Of a DNA stretch of 32,843 bases, positions 1 to 6,415 are shown in pieces. Source of the stretch: a virus; the IMG/VR virus record IMGVR_UViG_3300002144_000062, positions 1-32,843 of that record. One strand, given 5' to 3'. Made by a program: the position numbers and the translations under genes. The notes beneath the pieces were generated by a model. The model was given only the letters and a program-made list of their open reading frames with translations. It was not told the origin of the DNA and did no database searches. How positions within the stretch are numbered: the first letter of the stretch is position 1; each line of letters opens with the position of its first letter.

Positions 1-3
1 ATT

Positions 4-237
4 TTGAATGAACATATCAAACGCCTAGCAACTATATGCTGGGAGAGACAACTAGACGGTAAGCTGCACTTTGACCATGAGAAGTTTGCTGAATTAATCG
101 TCAGTAAATGTGTTGAACTGATGGATGAAAACTACAGGGGTGATATGTACACAGGGGATGTGTATGACTCTGAGTATAACAACTGTATTAATGAACAGGT
201 TGAAACGTTACAAGATTATTTTGGAGTTAACAAATGA
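4..237 (+). CDS. Small early phage protein, possibly 5'-truncated
   Basis: I see a 77-residue acidic protein of unknown function (residues 1-77 if the TTG at base 4 is used). The frame is still open at the window edge, so the real start may lie upstream; no Shine-Dalgarno site can be judged. A mid segment reading FAELIVSKCVELMDE resembles the short helical segments of many small phage early proteins. Its stop overlaps the ATG of the next gene (ATGA), so the two are probably translated together as part of the + strand early operon. No membrane segment, signal peptide or cysteine cluster is visible. Function unknown; confidence concerns coding status. Confidence 0.7.
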   Translation: MNEHIKRLATICWERQLDGKLHFDHEKFAELIVSKCVELMDENYRGDMYTGDVYDSEYNNCINEQVETLQDYFGVNK

Positions 238-578
238 CAGATGAAACAATTAAGGGTGAAGGCTCTGTGTCACTGATACGTGAGAATGAGGACGGTAGTG
301 CAGACTATGAATTTAACTTCCCACCAGAGGCGCTGGCAGCATTGACAAGGCTAGGTATATTAACTGCTATACAGGCGGGAATTGCGGAAGCTGAGCACCT
401 AAATCCTGCTGAGAAGAAGCTGCCGACACGGTTTACAAAAGAGATTAAGAAGCTAGCTGAAGAGGCTGGGTTTGTCTTGTGGGATGATGAGCATTGGAAA
501 CCAAAAGGGGATGTAGTTGATTGGGCAATTAAGTATGACAAAGAGTTGGTTAAATTCTATCACTTGGCTAGGAGTTAA
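234..578 (+). CDS. Conserved-type phage hypothetical protein, two-part
   Basis: This 114-residue protein starts at an ATG overlapping the previous stop (ATGA). It appears to have two parts. Residues about 1-60 carry ENEDGSADYEFNFPPEAL followed by an alanine-rich helix, a layout I associate with small phage proteins of unknown role. Residues about 65-114 form a charged, tryptophan-containing tail (FVLWDDEHWKP). No catalytic motif or membrane segment is visible. It sits in an early operon of small genes upstream of the replication genes, so it may act early in host takeover, but this is only inferred from position. Confidence 0.75.
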   Translation: MTDETIKGEGSVSLIRENEDGSADYEFNFPPEALAALTRLGILTAIQAGIAEAEHLNPAEKKLPTRFTKEIKKLAEEAGFVLWDDEHWKPKGDVVDWAIKYDKELVKFYHLARS

Positions 579-581
579 TAA

Positions 582-767
582 ATGATTCAATACCCAGCAG
601 ACAGCAAACCACACATTCAATGGAATCACATTGATGGCCCGTTATTGTTCTGTCGCGATGGCACACTCCATTGGCTTACTATGACAGAACGGCTTTGGTT
701 GAGAATGGGATTTACCAACATCAACCAATTAGATGAAAAGTATTGTCACGAACAACAAAGAGGATAA
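582..767 (+). CDS. Small hypothetical phage protein
   Basis: This 61-residue protein begins three bases after the previous stop. It is rich in aromatic residues, with HWLTMTERLWLRMGFTNINQLDEKY in the second half (given here only as the stretch around residues 30-54). That pattern of W-L-T-x-x-E-R-L followed by a G-[FL]-T is, from memory, common in small phage proteins without assigned function. There is no membrane helix or metal site. It is followed after three bases by the next gene, consistent with one polycistronic transcript. Confidence 0.7.
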   Translation: MIQYPADSKPHIQWNHIDGPLLFCRDGTLHWLTMTERLWLRMGFTNINQLDEKYCHEQQRG

Positions 768-770
768 CAA

Positions 771-989
771 ATGACTAAAGACATTCATTTACGCATGGCT
801 GTAAAGTGCCAGCTATTAACCACGGGTAACAGAGGTGGTATTTATGCCGATGCTCTTGAAGCCTTTGCCAACCTTGCAGCAGCACATGAGCGTGAGGCGT
901 GTGCTGGACTGTGCGACAGGTTTGCCAATCGCATGATGAGCGCAGAGGAATGTGCCGCAGCCATCCGAGCAAGGAGAAGCAATGACTGA
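771..989 (+). CDS. Small early phage protein with AAAHEREAC motif
   Basis: This 72-residue protein starts at ATGACTAAAGA with the purine-rich AAGAGGATAACAA just upstream as ribosome binding site. Its C-terminal half has AAAHEREACAGLCDRFAN followed by an AAAIRAR segment. This helical motif recurs at the end of many short phage proteins of unknown function. The first residues (MTKDI) are the same as those at an internal ATG of the gene at 1379 (base 1448), part of a pattern of reused gene starts here. The stop lies inside the ATGACTGA start of the next gene. Confidence 0.75.
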   Translation: MTKDIHLRMAVKCQLLTTGNRGGIYADALEAFANLAAAHEREACAGLCDRFANRMMSAEECAAAIRARRSND

Positions 990-1386
990 TGAAGAACTTA
1001 AGCAAGCAATTGAGGAACTGAACGACACAAAGGCAGAGCAACGCATGACTGATGAAGAGTTTGCAGCATTAGCTGAGGTGTATGGCAAGAAGGAGACAGA
1101 GCAGGACATAGCCACCTTAGAAAAGAACATTGCTTTAATGCGGGATGAACGGGACATAGCCACCTTAGAAAAGAACATTGCTTTAATGCGGGAAGAAGAG
1201 TTGCGAGTGTGTGTCAAGGAGTTCTTTGAGAAGTATTTAAACCACGCAGAGGAGAGTGATAGTGGTAATATGTTTCACCCTATTACTGTTAGTTGCTGTA
1301 GGGTAATGATGATGAAACCACTTAGCAACTTACTACATAAGATGTGTAAGTTGTCAGGTGCTAAACCAAGGGAAAGTTATGACTGA
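982..1386 (+). CDS. Early coiled-coil protein with tandem 16-residue repeat
   Basis: I place the start at ATG 982 (134 residues) because AAGGAGAAGCA lies directly upstream; a second in-frame ATG at 1045 opens with the same ATGACTGATGAAGA string and could also be used. Residues about 42-73 consist of two almost identical copies of DIATLEKNIALMR[DE]E, encoded by a 48-bp tandem repeat. The heptad-like spacing of I, L and M suggests a coiled coil. The C-terminal part (residues about 75-134) holds a cysteine- and methionine-rich stretch with CVKEFFEKYL and SCCRVMMMKPL. Function unknown. The stop lies inside the start of the next gene. Confidence 0.75.
   Translation: MTDEELKQAIEELNDTKAEQRMTDEEFAALAEVYGKKETEQDIATLEKNIALMRDERDIATLEKNIALMREEELRVCVKEFFEKYLNHAEESDSGNMFHPITVSCCRVMMMKPLSNLLHKMCKLSGAKPRESYD
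1104..1199 (+). repeat. 48-bp tandem duplication (two copies)
   Basis: Bases 1104-1151 and 1152-1199 match at 45 of 48 positions, with the first 42 identical. The unit is a multiple of three, so it adds exactly 16 residues to the host gene without breaking the frame. Near identity suggests a recent duplication by slippage or unequal recombination. Confidence 0.95.
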
Positions 1387-1717
1387 TGAAGAGTTTAAAG
1401 CGTTAGTTGAGGTGTATGGTAAGAAGGACAACACTAAAGAAGAAAATATGACTAAAGATATAACAGAAACACTAGGCCAACGTGAGGGGCGCTATGGCGA
1501 GTATGTTAACGTGGCGGCAACAGCGCAACAGTTAAAAGAAACCTTGCGTAGTGGTGCTAGTTGGGGTATAATGGAACCTTACATGCAAGAGAGCTTGGAC
1601 TTAATAGCAAACAAGCTGGCACGTATTGTTAACGGCGACCCATTCTATGACGACAGCTGGCACGATGTAGGTGGTTATGCTAAACTAGTGGAGATTGAAT
1701 TAACGAAGGGAAAGTGA
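1379..1717 (+). CDS. DUF6378-like phage protein with extra N-terminal module
   Basis: From ATG 1379 (ribosome site AAGGGAAAG) the protein has 112 residues. Residues 1-17, MTDEEFKALVEVYGKK, nearly duplicate residues 22-38 of the upstream gene. From the internal ATG at 1448 (MTKDITETLGQREGRYG) the rest, with RYGEYVNVA, AQQLK and a tail holding DPFYDDSWHDVGGYAKL, matches from memory a phage domain of unknown function, DUF6378. The gene therefore looks like that domain with a copied leader fused in front; the true start may be either ATG. The stop overlaps the next ATG (TGATG). Confidence 0.75.
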   Translation: MTDEEFKALVEVYGKKDNTKEENMTKDITETLGQREGRYGEYVNVAATAQQLKETLRSGASWGIMEPYMQESLDLIANKLARIVNGDPFYDDSWHDVGGYAKLVEIELTKGK

Positions 1718-1923
1718 TGATAGAATATTATAAGACTGTAACCTTTACACATAACGGGTATAGAGAGATTGCTATTGTCAGAAAGACTGATAGCATCCTA
1801 AGCCACAGTAAGGTTAGTGTCTTTAAAAAGTTTGAAGATGGCTCTTTCTTGTCTGATAATAATACAATCTTCAAGCCAATTGAATTAATGAATGGAGATA
1901 AATGCCTACCTTGCGAAGGTTAA
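1717..1923 (+). CDS. Small hypothetical phage protein
   Basis: This 68-residue protein uses ATG 1717, which overlaps the preceding stop (TGATG) and follows GAAGGGAAAG. A GTG one codon earlier is possible but less likely. The sequence is a short beta-rich pattern (YYKTVTFTHNGYREIAIVRK) with a C-terminal CLPC, which could be a redox or weak metal site but is unsupported by other cysteines. Function unknown. Its 3' end overlaps a possible tiny gene at 1902. Confidence 0.6.
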   Translation: MIEYYKTVTFTHNGYREIAIVRKTDSILSHSKVSVFKKFEDGSFLSDNNTIFKPIELMNGDKCLPCEG

Positions 1924-2000
1924 CAAGGCTAAGTTGGGTAAGGTGGTTAGAGATAGTCACCTGCTTACATATTATTAGCAATACATGGAGACAGTGGTGA
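1902..2000 (+). CDS. Possible 32-residue Arg/Trp-rich peptide gene
   Basis: An ATG at 1902 has GGAG at a good distance upstream and opens a 32-codon frame (MPTLRRLTRLSWVRWL at its start) that fills the otherwise empty gap before the polymerase. Its TGA at 1998-2000 overlaps a GTG at 1997 that is itself a plausible polymerase start, giving the same stop/start coupling seen elsewhere in this genome. The composition (arginine, tryptophan, leucine) is unusual, and a chance frame cannot be excluded. Confidence 0.35.
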   Translation: MPTLRRLTRLSWVRWLEIVTCLHIISNTWRQW

Positions 2001-3706
2001 ATTTAGTCCTCGACATCGAGACAGATAGCAAGCACTCTAAGATTTGGATGTGCTATACACATAACAGCGAGACAGGTCAATACGTATGTCACACAGAACC
2101 AGCTACACTCATACCCTTAATAAACAAAGCCGACAGGCTGATAGGGCACAACTTGATAGGCTTCGATGCGCCAGTGCTCAACAAACTTTGGGGAACGAGG
2201 ATTGGCTTGAAGAAAGTGAGAGATACCTTGATAATGTCAAGGCTACTCAATCCCTCTATCGAAAACGGTCACAGTTTAGCAGCATGGGGCAAGAGGCTGG
2301 GGAATAACAAGGTTGAGTACACCCGTATATGGCACTGGATGAAGGGGGTGCAGTTTGATAAGAAGTCTATGGCTCCTTATGATGACCCGATTGATAACCT
2401 GAATAGGGTTTATTGTAAGCAGGACGTAACTGTGACAGTTGAGTTGTACAAGTATCTGGATGAGCAGTTAGAAGATTGGGGTGAGAGTGTGCAGCTTGAG
2501 CATGATGTTGCTGCTATCCTACACAAACAAGAAAGGCATGGGTTTAAATTCGATGAGACTAAAGGCAGGGTATTACTGGCGCAGCTTTCAAGTGAAGTTG
2601 CTGATATTGAAGGTGAATTGCAAGCTACGTTTCCACCAATTGTGGAGAAGAGGGTAAGCGAGAAGACAGGCAAAGCTTTAAAGGATAGAGTCACCCCATT
2701 TAATGCAGGGAGTAGACAGCAGATAGCTGAGAGGCTTGCTACTCTGGGTGTTAAGTTTACGCAGGAGACTGAGAAAGGCAGTACAATTATTAACGAGAAG
2801 GTGCTTGAGGGCATAGAGTTACCAGAGGCTAAACTAATTGCTAGGTATCTCATGTTACAGAAGCGCATCTCGCAGGTTAGTAGCTGGTTTGAGGCGGTTC
2901 AAGCGGATGGTAGGGTGCGAGGTAGGGTGATAACAAATGGTGCTGTTACAGGGCGAATGACGCATATGGCTCCCAACATGGCTCAAGTGCCCTCAAGCTC
3001 GTCTGAATACGGGTCTGAATGCAGGGAGTTGTGGACTGTAGATAAGGGTAAGAGGTTGGTTGGAACTGATGCCTCTGGACTTGAATTGAGAATGTTAGCG
3101 CACTATATGCAAGACGTACGCTACATCAAGACAGTTTGTGAGGGTAAACAGGAGGATGGTACAGATGTGCATACAATGAATATGAAGGCGGCGGGACTTA
3201 CAAGTCGTAACCAAGCCAAGACATTCATTTACGCATTCCTGTATGGGGCGGCTGCGGGTAAGATTGGGTCTATAATTGGTGGTTCTTCTACGGTGGGGCA
3301 CCATCTTATGACTCGCTTCTTGCGTAACACACCAGCGTTAGGGTTCTTGAAGGATGAGGTGGTCATACCAGCATCAAAGAAGGGTTGGCTAAGGGGTTTA
3401 GATGGTCGTCATATTATGGTACGGTCAGAACATGCTGCCTTAAATTCTTTGTTGCAGGGTGCGGGTGCAATTATTATGAAAAAAGCTTTGGTTATATTGC
3501 ACGAGAGATTAAAACGTGGTATAATACAAGCTCACTTCGTAGCTAATGTGCATGATGAGTGGCAGAAAGAAGTGGATGAAGAGGATGCAGAGCGTGTGGG
3601 TAAAATGGCAGTACAGGCAATTGAAGATGCAGGTAAGCACTTCAACCTGCGCTGTCCTTTAACAGGAGAATATAATGTAGGTTTTAACTGGAAGGATACA
3701 CATTGA
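1997..3706 (+). CDS. T7-like family A DNA polymerase with 3'-5' exonuclease
   Basis: This replicates phage DNA. The N-terminal proofreading domain shows exo I (LVLDIETD), exo II (GHNLIGFDAPVL) and exo III (YCKQDVTVTVEL). The polymerase domain shows motif A (GTDASGLELRMLAHYM), motif B (RNQAKTFIYAFLYGA) and motif C (VANVHDEWQ), all as in T7 gp5. It is about 569 residues, shorter than T7 gp5 (704). I prefer GTG 1997 because GGAG lies six bases upstream and the start overlaps the stop of a small frame; ATG 1985 (573 residues) lacks a visible ribosome site. The stop overlaps the TTG start of the next gene. A likely promoter lies inside the 3' end of the gene. Confidence 0.95.
   Translation: MNLVLDIETDSKHSKIWMCYTHNSETGQYVCHTEPATLIPLINKADRLIGHNLIGFDAPVLNKLWGTRIGLKKVRDTLIMSRLLNPSIENGHSLAAWGKRLGNNKVEYTRIWHWMKGVQFDKKSMAPYDDPIDNLNRVYCKQDVTVTVELYKYLDEQLEDWGESVQLEHDVAAILHKQERHGFKFDETKGRVLLAQLSSEVADIEGELQATFPPIVEKRVSEKTGKALKDRVTPFNAGSRQQIAERLATLGVKFTQETEKGSTIINEKVLEGIELPEAKLIARYLMLQKRISQVSSWFEAVQADGRVRGRVITNGAVTGRMTHMAPNMAQVPSSSSEYGSECRELWTVDKGKRLVGTDASGLELRMLAHYMQDVRYIKTVCEGKQEDGTDVHTMNMKAAGLTSRNQAKTFIYAFLYGAAAGKIGSIIGGSSTVGHHLMTRFLRNTPALGFLKDEVVIPASKKGWLRGLDGRHIMVRSEHAALNSLLQGAGAIIMKKALVILHERLKRGIIQAHFVANVHDEWQKEVDEEDAERVGKMAVQAIEDAGKHFNLRCPLTGEYNVGFNWKDTH
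3497..3525 (+). promoter_or_regulatory. Candidate extended -10 sigma-70 promoter inside polymerase gene
   Basis: TTGCAC (3497-3502), a 17-bp spacer ending GTGG, and a perfect TATAAT (3520-3525). The spacer and extended -10 resemble the three late promoters. It would serve the ssDNA-binding protein and the genes after it. The -35 matches consensus at only three positions, and the site lies within coding sequence. Confidence 0.45.
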
Positions 3707-3894
3707 CAGAAGACACAAACTTGGATACTGTATTGAAGGATGTTGACAACATGATCATCATTACAGAGAAGGAAGGCGTTGTTCGCCTAAGCTTTAACCA
3801 AGAGCTAGATGGGATGGAGGTGCTGGATATTCTGGCACTTGTAACATCAGAATTTTATAACATTGCCGATGAAGGCAACGTAACTAAACACTAA
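3703..3894 (+). CDS. Small acidic hypothetical protein, TTG start
   Basis: This 63-residue protein lies between the DNA polymerase and the ssDNA-binding protein. The only early start is TTG at 3703, which overlaps the polymerase stop (TTGA) and follows GGAAGGAT at a normal distance; the next ATG, at 3751, would remove a quarter of the protein. Sequence: an acidic first part (MTEDTNLDTVLKDVDN), then a beta-like stretch, then a helix. No known domain. Its position suggests a role linked to replication, but this is inference only. Confidence 0.65.
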   Translation: MTEDTNLDTVLKDVDNMIIITEKEGVVRLSFNQELDGMEVLDILALVTSEFYNIADEGNVTKH

Positions 3895-3903
3895 GGATTT
3901 ATT

Positions 3904-4305
3904 ATGACAGATGCAGTAAAAGTTAAAGCGGACATTATGTGGGCATACTTGGACAAAGTTAACGACATGAGTGGCAAGTTTCAAGTGGACTTGTGTAACC
4001 TCTCTGAGAAGGCAGCTGAGGCGTTGCAAGACCTAGGCTTAGAGGTTAAGTTTAAAGAGGGCAAGGGTAAGTACATTACCTGCAAGAGCACTCGTCCTAT
4101 TCACGCCTATGACGATGGCGGCTCACAGTTGGGTGGTCAAGTAGGTAACGGGTCGAAGGGTGTCGCACTTGTGGGTACATATGCTTGGGCGTATCAGAAG
4201 AAGAAGGGTACTTCACCAGCCCTCAAGCGGTTGGTCATTACAGATATGCTTGAGTATACAGGTGCACCAGTGGGTGATTTGGTATCTGAAGACGACCTGC
4301 TGTAA
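3904..4305 (+). CDS. Single-stranded DNA-binding protein (T7 gp2.5 / DUF2815 type)
   Basis: This 133-residue protein should coat single-stranded DNA during replication. It has the layout of the gp2.5-like/DUF2815 proteins: an OB-fold-sized body with VDLCNLSEKAAEALQDLG, then KGKYITCKSTRP, and a short acidic C-terminal tail (DLVSEDDLL). Such tails contact partner replication proteins in this family. It is placed between polymerase and 5' exonuclease, as in many T7-like phages. The TAA overlaps the ATG of the exonuclease (TAATG), so the two are coupled. Confidence 0.85.
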   Translation: MTDAVKVKADIMWAYLDKVNDMSGKFQVDLCNLSEKAAEALQDLGLEVKFKEGKGKYITCKSTRPIHAYDDGGSQLGGQVGNGSKGVALVGTYAWAYQKKKGTSPALKRLVITDMLEYTGAPVGDLVSEDDLL

Positions 4306-4988
4306 TGATAGCGCTGATCGATAGCGACATTCTTTGCTACCGAGTAGGCGCTGTTACTGAAGAAGAAAATGGGGACACGGCTATCGAGACGATGGCTGTG
4401 TACCTTGAAGATATGTTGATGTTTGATCTGTTAGACTGCGAGGAGCACGAGTTATTCCTCACTGGTAAACAGAACTTTCGATTTGATGTAGCAGTAACAG
4501 CCCCCTATAAGGGCAACAGGAAGGATAAAGCTAAACCTAAGCACCTCCCTCTCCTACGGGAATATTTACAGGTATCATGGGGAGCTAGTGTTAGTGATGG
4601 ACAGGAAGCGGATGACGACATCGCCATACGAGCAACAGAGTTGGCGGGTGAAGGACTCATCGTATCAATTGACAAAGACTTTATGCAGGTTCCGGGATGG
4701 CATTACAACTTTGTGAAGAAGGTAAAGAAGGAAGTAACACCAGAGGAAGGGGTGCGCTTCTTCTACAAGCAGATATTGATGGGAGATTCAGCGGACAACA
4801 TCAAGGGAATTCACCGTGTGGGCGAGGTAACTGCGACAAAGATGCTTGCCGATTTAACTACGGAGAAAGAGTTCTATGCGTGTTGCTTGGAGGCAATGGG
4901 CGCAGAACGTGTATTGGAAAACGGTAGGTTGTTATGGCTACGCCGATCAGCAAATCAAATGTGGGAGCCGCCTAATGAAGAAGAATGA
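4305..4988 (+). CDS. 5'-3' exonuclease (FEN/T7 gp6-like)
   Basis: This 227-residue nuclease probably removes RNA primers and degrades host DNA, like T7 gp6 or T5 D15. Metal-binding acidic residues are visible in order: D6 and D8 (LIDSDIL), QEADDDIAI around residue 100, and SIDKDFMQVPG around residue 120. YKGNRKDK matches the arch region. A helix-three-turn-helix DNA-binding segment follows (GDSADNIKGIHRVGEVTATK). The start overlaps the stop of the ssDNA-binding protein, and its own 3' end overlaps the next gene by 14 bases. Confidence 0.92.
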   Translation: MIALIDSDILCYRVGAVTEEENGDTAIETMAVYLEDMLMFDLLDCEEHELFLTGKQNFRFDVAVTAPYKGNRKDKAKPKHLPLLREYLQVSWGASVSDGQEADDDIAIRATELAGEGLIVSIDKDFMQVPGWHYNFVKKVKKEVTPEEGVRFFYKQILMGDSADNIKGIHRVGEVTATKMLADLTTEKEFYACCLEAMGAERVLENGRLLWLRRSANQMWEPPNEEE

Positions 4989-5232
4989 ATTTAAACTAGC
5001 AGGGATGACTTGGAAGATTGTTGATAATGAGATGCCTGATTTGGGGTGCTCTCTCCCTGATACTTGTACCATCCTTTTAAGCAATAAGCTGAAGGGGCAA
5101 GAGAGGGAGGTCACCTTGTTACATGAAGTTGTTCATGCTATCCTCTTTACAATGGGTGAACGTGAACATGATGAGCGATTCGTAGAAGGGTTTGCACAGT
5201 TGTTATACCAGTATGAGTCTCAGAGAGTATAA
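4975..5232 (+). CDS. Small zincin-like metallopeptidase
   Basis: The ATG at 4975 (GGGAG eight bases upstream) opens an 85-residue protein with a clear zincin motif, HEVVH at residues 50-54 in LLHEVVHAILF, and a downstream acidic helix (ERFVEGFAQLLYQY) that could give the third ligand. The domain is the size of a minimal ImmA/IrrE-type or similar phage zincin. Substrate unknown; family members can cleave repressors or act as stress proteins, but nothing here shows the target. It overlaps the exonuclease at its start and the HNH gene at its end. Confidence 0.8.
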   Translation: MKKNEFKLAGMTWKIVDNEMPDLGCSLPDTCTILLSNKLKGQEREVTLLHEVVHAILFTMGEREHDERFVEGFAQLLYQYESQRV

Positions 5233-5596
5233 CAATGGGGAGTGGACTGAAGCTAGGTTTCGAGCGTTTATAATCTCTGCCCTTCGTGCCTACATGAAGC
5301 GCTTCCCACCTAAGTGGAAGGCTTTAAAAGCAGCATCGATAGGCAGGGCTATTAACAGAAGGTCGGGACGATTGGCTGAGCATTACGAGTGTGCTGGTTG
5401 CAAGGATACCTTTGTTGCGAGGGATGTACAGGTAGATCATATTGAACCTGTTGTCTCTCCGCAAGATGGTTTTCAAGACTGGTGGACATATATGAATAGG
5501 CTCTACTGTGAAGCTGAGAACTTGCAGGTGTTGTGTAAACCATGCCACAAGGGTAAGACAGCAGAAGAGCGTAAAGAAAGGGTTAAGAACAAATGA
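5213..5596 (+). CDS. HNH endonuclease
   Basis: This 127-residue protein has a complete HNH fold signature: zinc cysteines C60 and C63 (YECAGCKD), the catalytic VDHIEP (H76), an asparagine in ENLQVLC, and C108/C111 with H112 (CKPCHKGKT). I chose ATG 5213, the first ATG in frame, which overlaps the zincin gene by 20 bases; the ribosome site is weak. It is embedded in the operon with an ATGA overlap to ThyX rather than standing alone as a homing gene. It could be a free-standing nuclease acting in DNA processing or host DNA breakdown. Confidence 0.88.
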   Translation: MSLREYNNGEWTEARFRAFIISALRAYMKRFPPKWKALKAASIGRAINRRSGRLAEHYECAGCKDTFVARDVQVDHIEPVVSPQDGFQDWWTYMNRLYCEAENLQVLCKPCHKGKTAEERKERVKNK

Positions 5597-6222
5597 ATGT
5601 GAAACTGGTGTGGGTTACCCCCGATGCAGAGGAAAAGGTAGCGTACATGGCTCGTGTGTCAAATCCGGGTAATCAGGATAACAAGGAGACAGCGCCTAAG
5701 CTGCTACGTTACCTGATGAAGAACAAGCATTGGAGTCCATTTGAGATGGTTAACATCTGTATGGAGATTGAATGCACACGAGACATTGGAAGGCAGATTC
5801 TACGACATAGGTCGTTCAGCTTTCAAGAGTTTAGTCAGAGGTATGCGGAGGCTTTAGACATGACCTCAAGCGAGGTTAGGTTACAAGATACAAAGAACCG
5901 ACAGAACTCCTTACCTACTGAAGATAGGGAGCTACAGCGGTGGTGGGATGAGATGCAACTTAGCCTCATAGCGCAAGCTAGAGGGGTCTACGGCGCTGCT
6001 CTGAACAACGGGATAGCCAAGGAGGTAGCTCGTAAGATTTTACCAGAGGGGCTGACAGGGAGTCGTATGTATATGAATGGGACGCTACGCAGTTGGATGC
6101 ATTATGTTGACATCCGGTGTGATGAAGCAACCCAGAAGGAACATAGAGACATTGCAGATAAATGCAAAGCAATTTTAACTACACACTTTCCTAGTCTATA
6201 TGGAGAAACAAATGGAAAATAA
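5593..6222 (+). CDS. thyX: Flavin-dependent thymidylate synthase ThyX
   Basis: ThyX makes dTMP from dUMP with methylene-tetrahydrofolate, FAD and NADPH. The protein is 209 residues, the usual size, and holds the exact ThyX signature RHRx7S (R71-H72-R73 to S81, within RHRSFSFQEFSQRY). The C-terminal RKILPEGLTGSRMYMNGTLR stretch fits the substrate-binding part (spanning residues about 146-165). It begins with an ATGA overlap to the HNH gene and its 3' end overlaps the next gene. With the ribonucleotide reductase nearby it would secure thymidine for phage DNA. Confidence 0.95.
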   Translation: MNVKLVWVTPDAEEKVAYMARVSNPGNQDNKETAPKLLRYLMKNKHWSPFEMVNICMEIECTRDIGRQILRHRSFSFQEFSQRYAEALDMTSSEVRLQDTKNRQNSLPTEDRELQRWWDEMQLSLIAQARGVYGAALNNGIAKEVARKILPEGLTGSRMYMNGTLRSWMHYVDIRCDEATQKEHRDIADKCKAILTTHFPSLYGETNGK

Positions 6223-6415
6223 ACAGTACTACCACTTTAAGAAAGAGCAGACAGAAGCTAACGTGTCGTCCAAGTCAGAGCATCTATACATATGTGAAGA
6301 AGATGCACAATGGGACGATGTTATGCGACAGTTTGCTGCCTTCCTAGACTCCTGTGGTTATATAGGTGTGTATGAAAGGGTTGATAACATGCTTGATAAT
6401 ATGCGGGAGGAATAA
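6212..6415 (+). CDS. Small hypothetical phage protein
   Basis: Two in-frame ATGs exist, at 6200 and 6212; I chose 6212 because GGAGA sits five bases upstream. The 67-residue acidic protein contains HLYICEEDAQWDDVMRQF and FLDSCGYIGVYERVD. Short phage proteins ending in a similar FLxxCG segment are common next to ThyX or phosphoesterase genes, but I know of no function. The stop overlaps the ATG of the metallophosphoesterase (TAATG). Confidence 0.7.
   Translation: MENKQYYHFKKEQTEANVSSKSEHLYICEEDAQWDDVMRQFAAFLDSCGYIGVYERVDNMLDNMREE

Noticed and set aside
2410-2868. 152-codon open frame on the - strand
   Set aside because: Antisense to the exonuclease/polymerase linker of the DNA polymerase; Ser/Leu/Cys-rich composition typical of a shadow frame.
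3704-3732. TTGACA at 3704 as a + strand promoter
   Set aside because: The -35 is perfect but the hexamer 17 bases later (TACTGT) matches consensus at only three positions, and the TTGACA is explained by the stop/start overlap of two genes.
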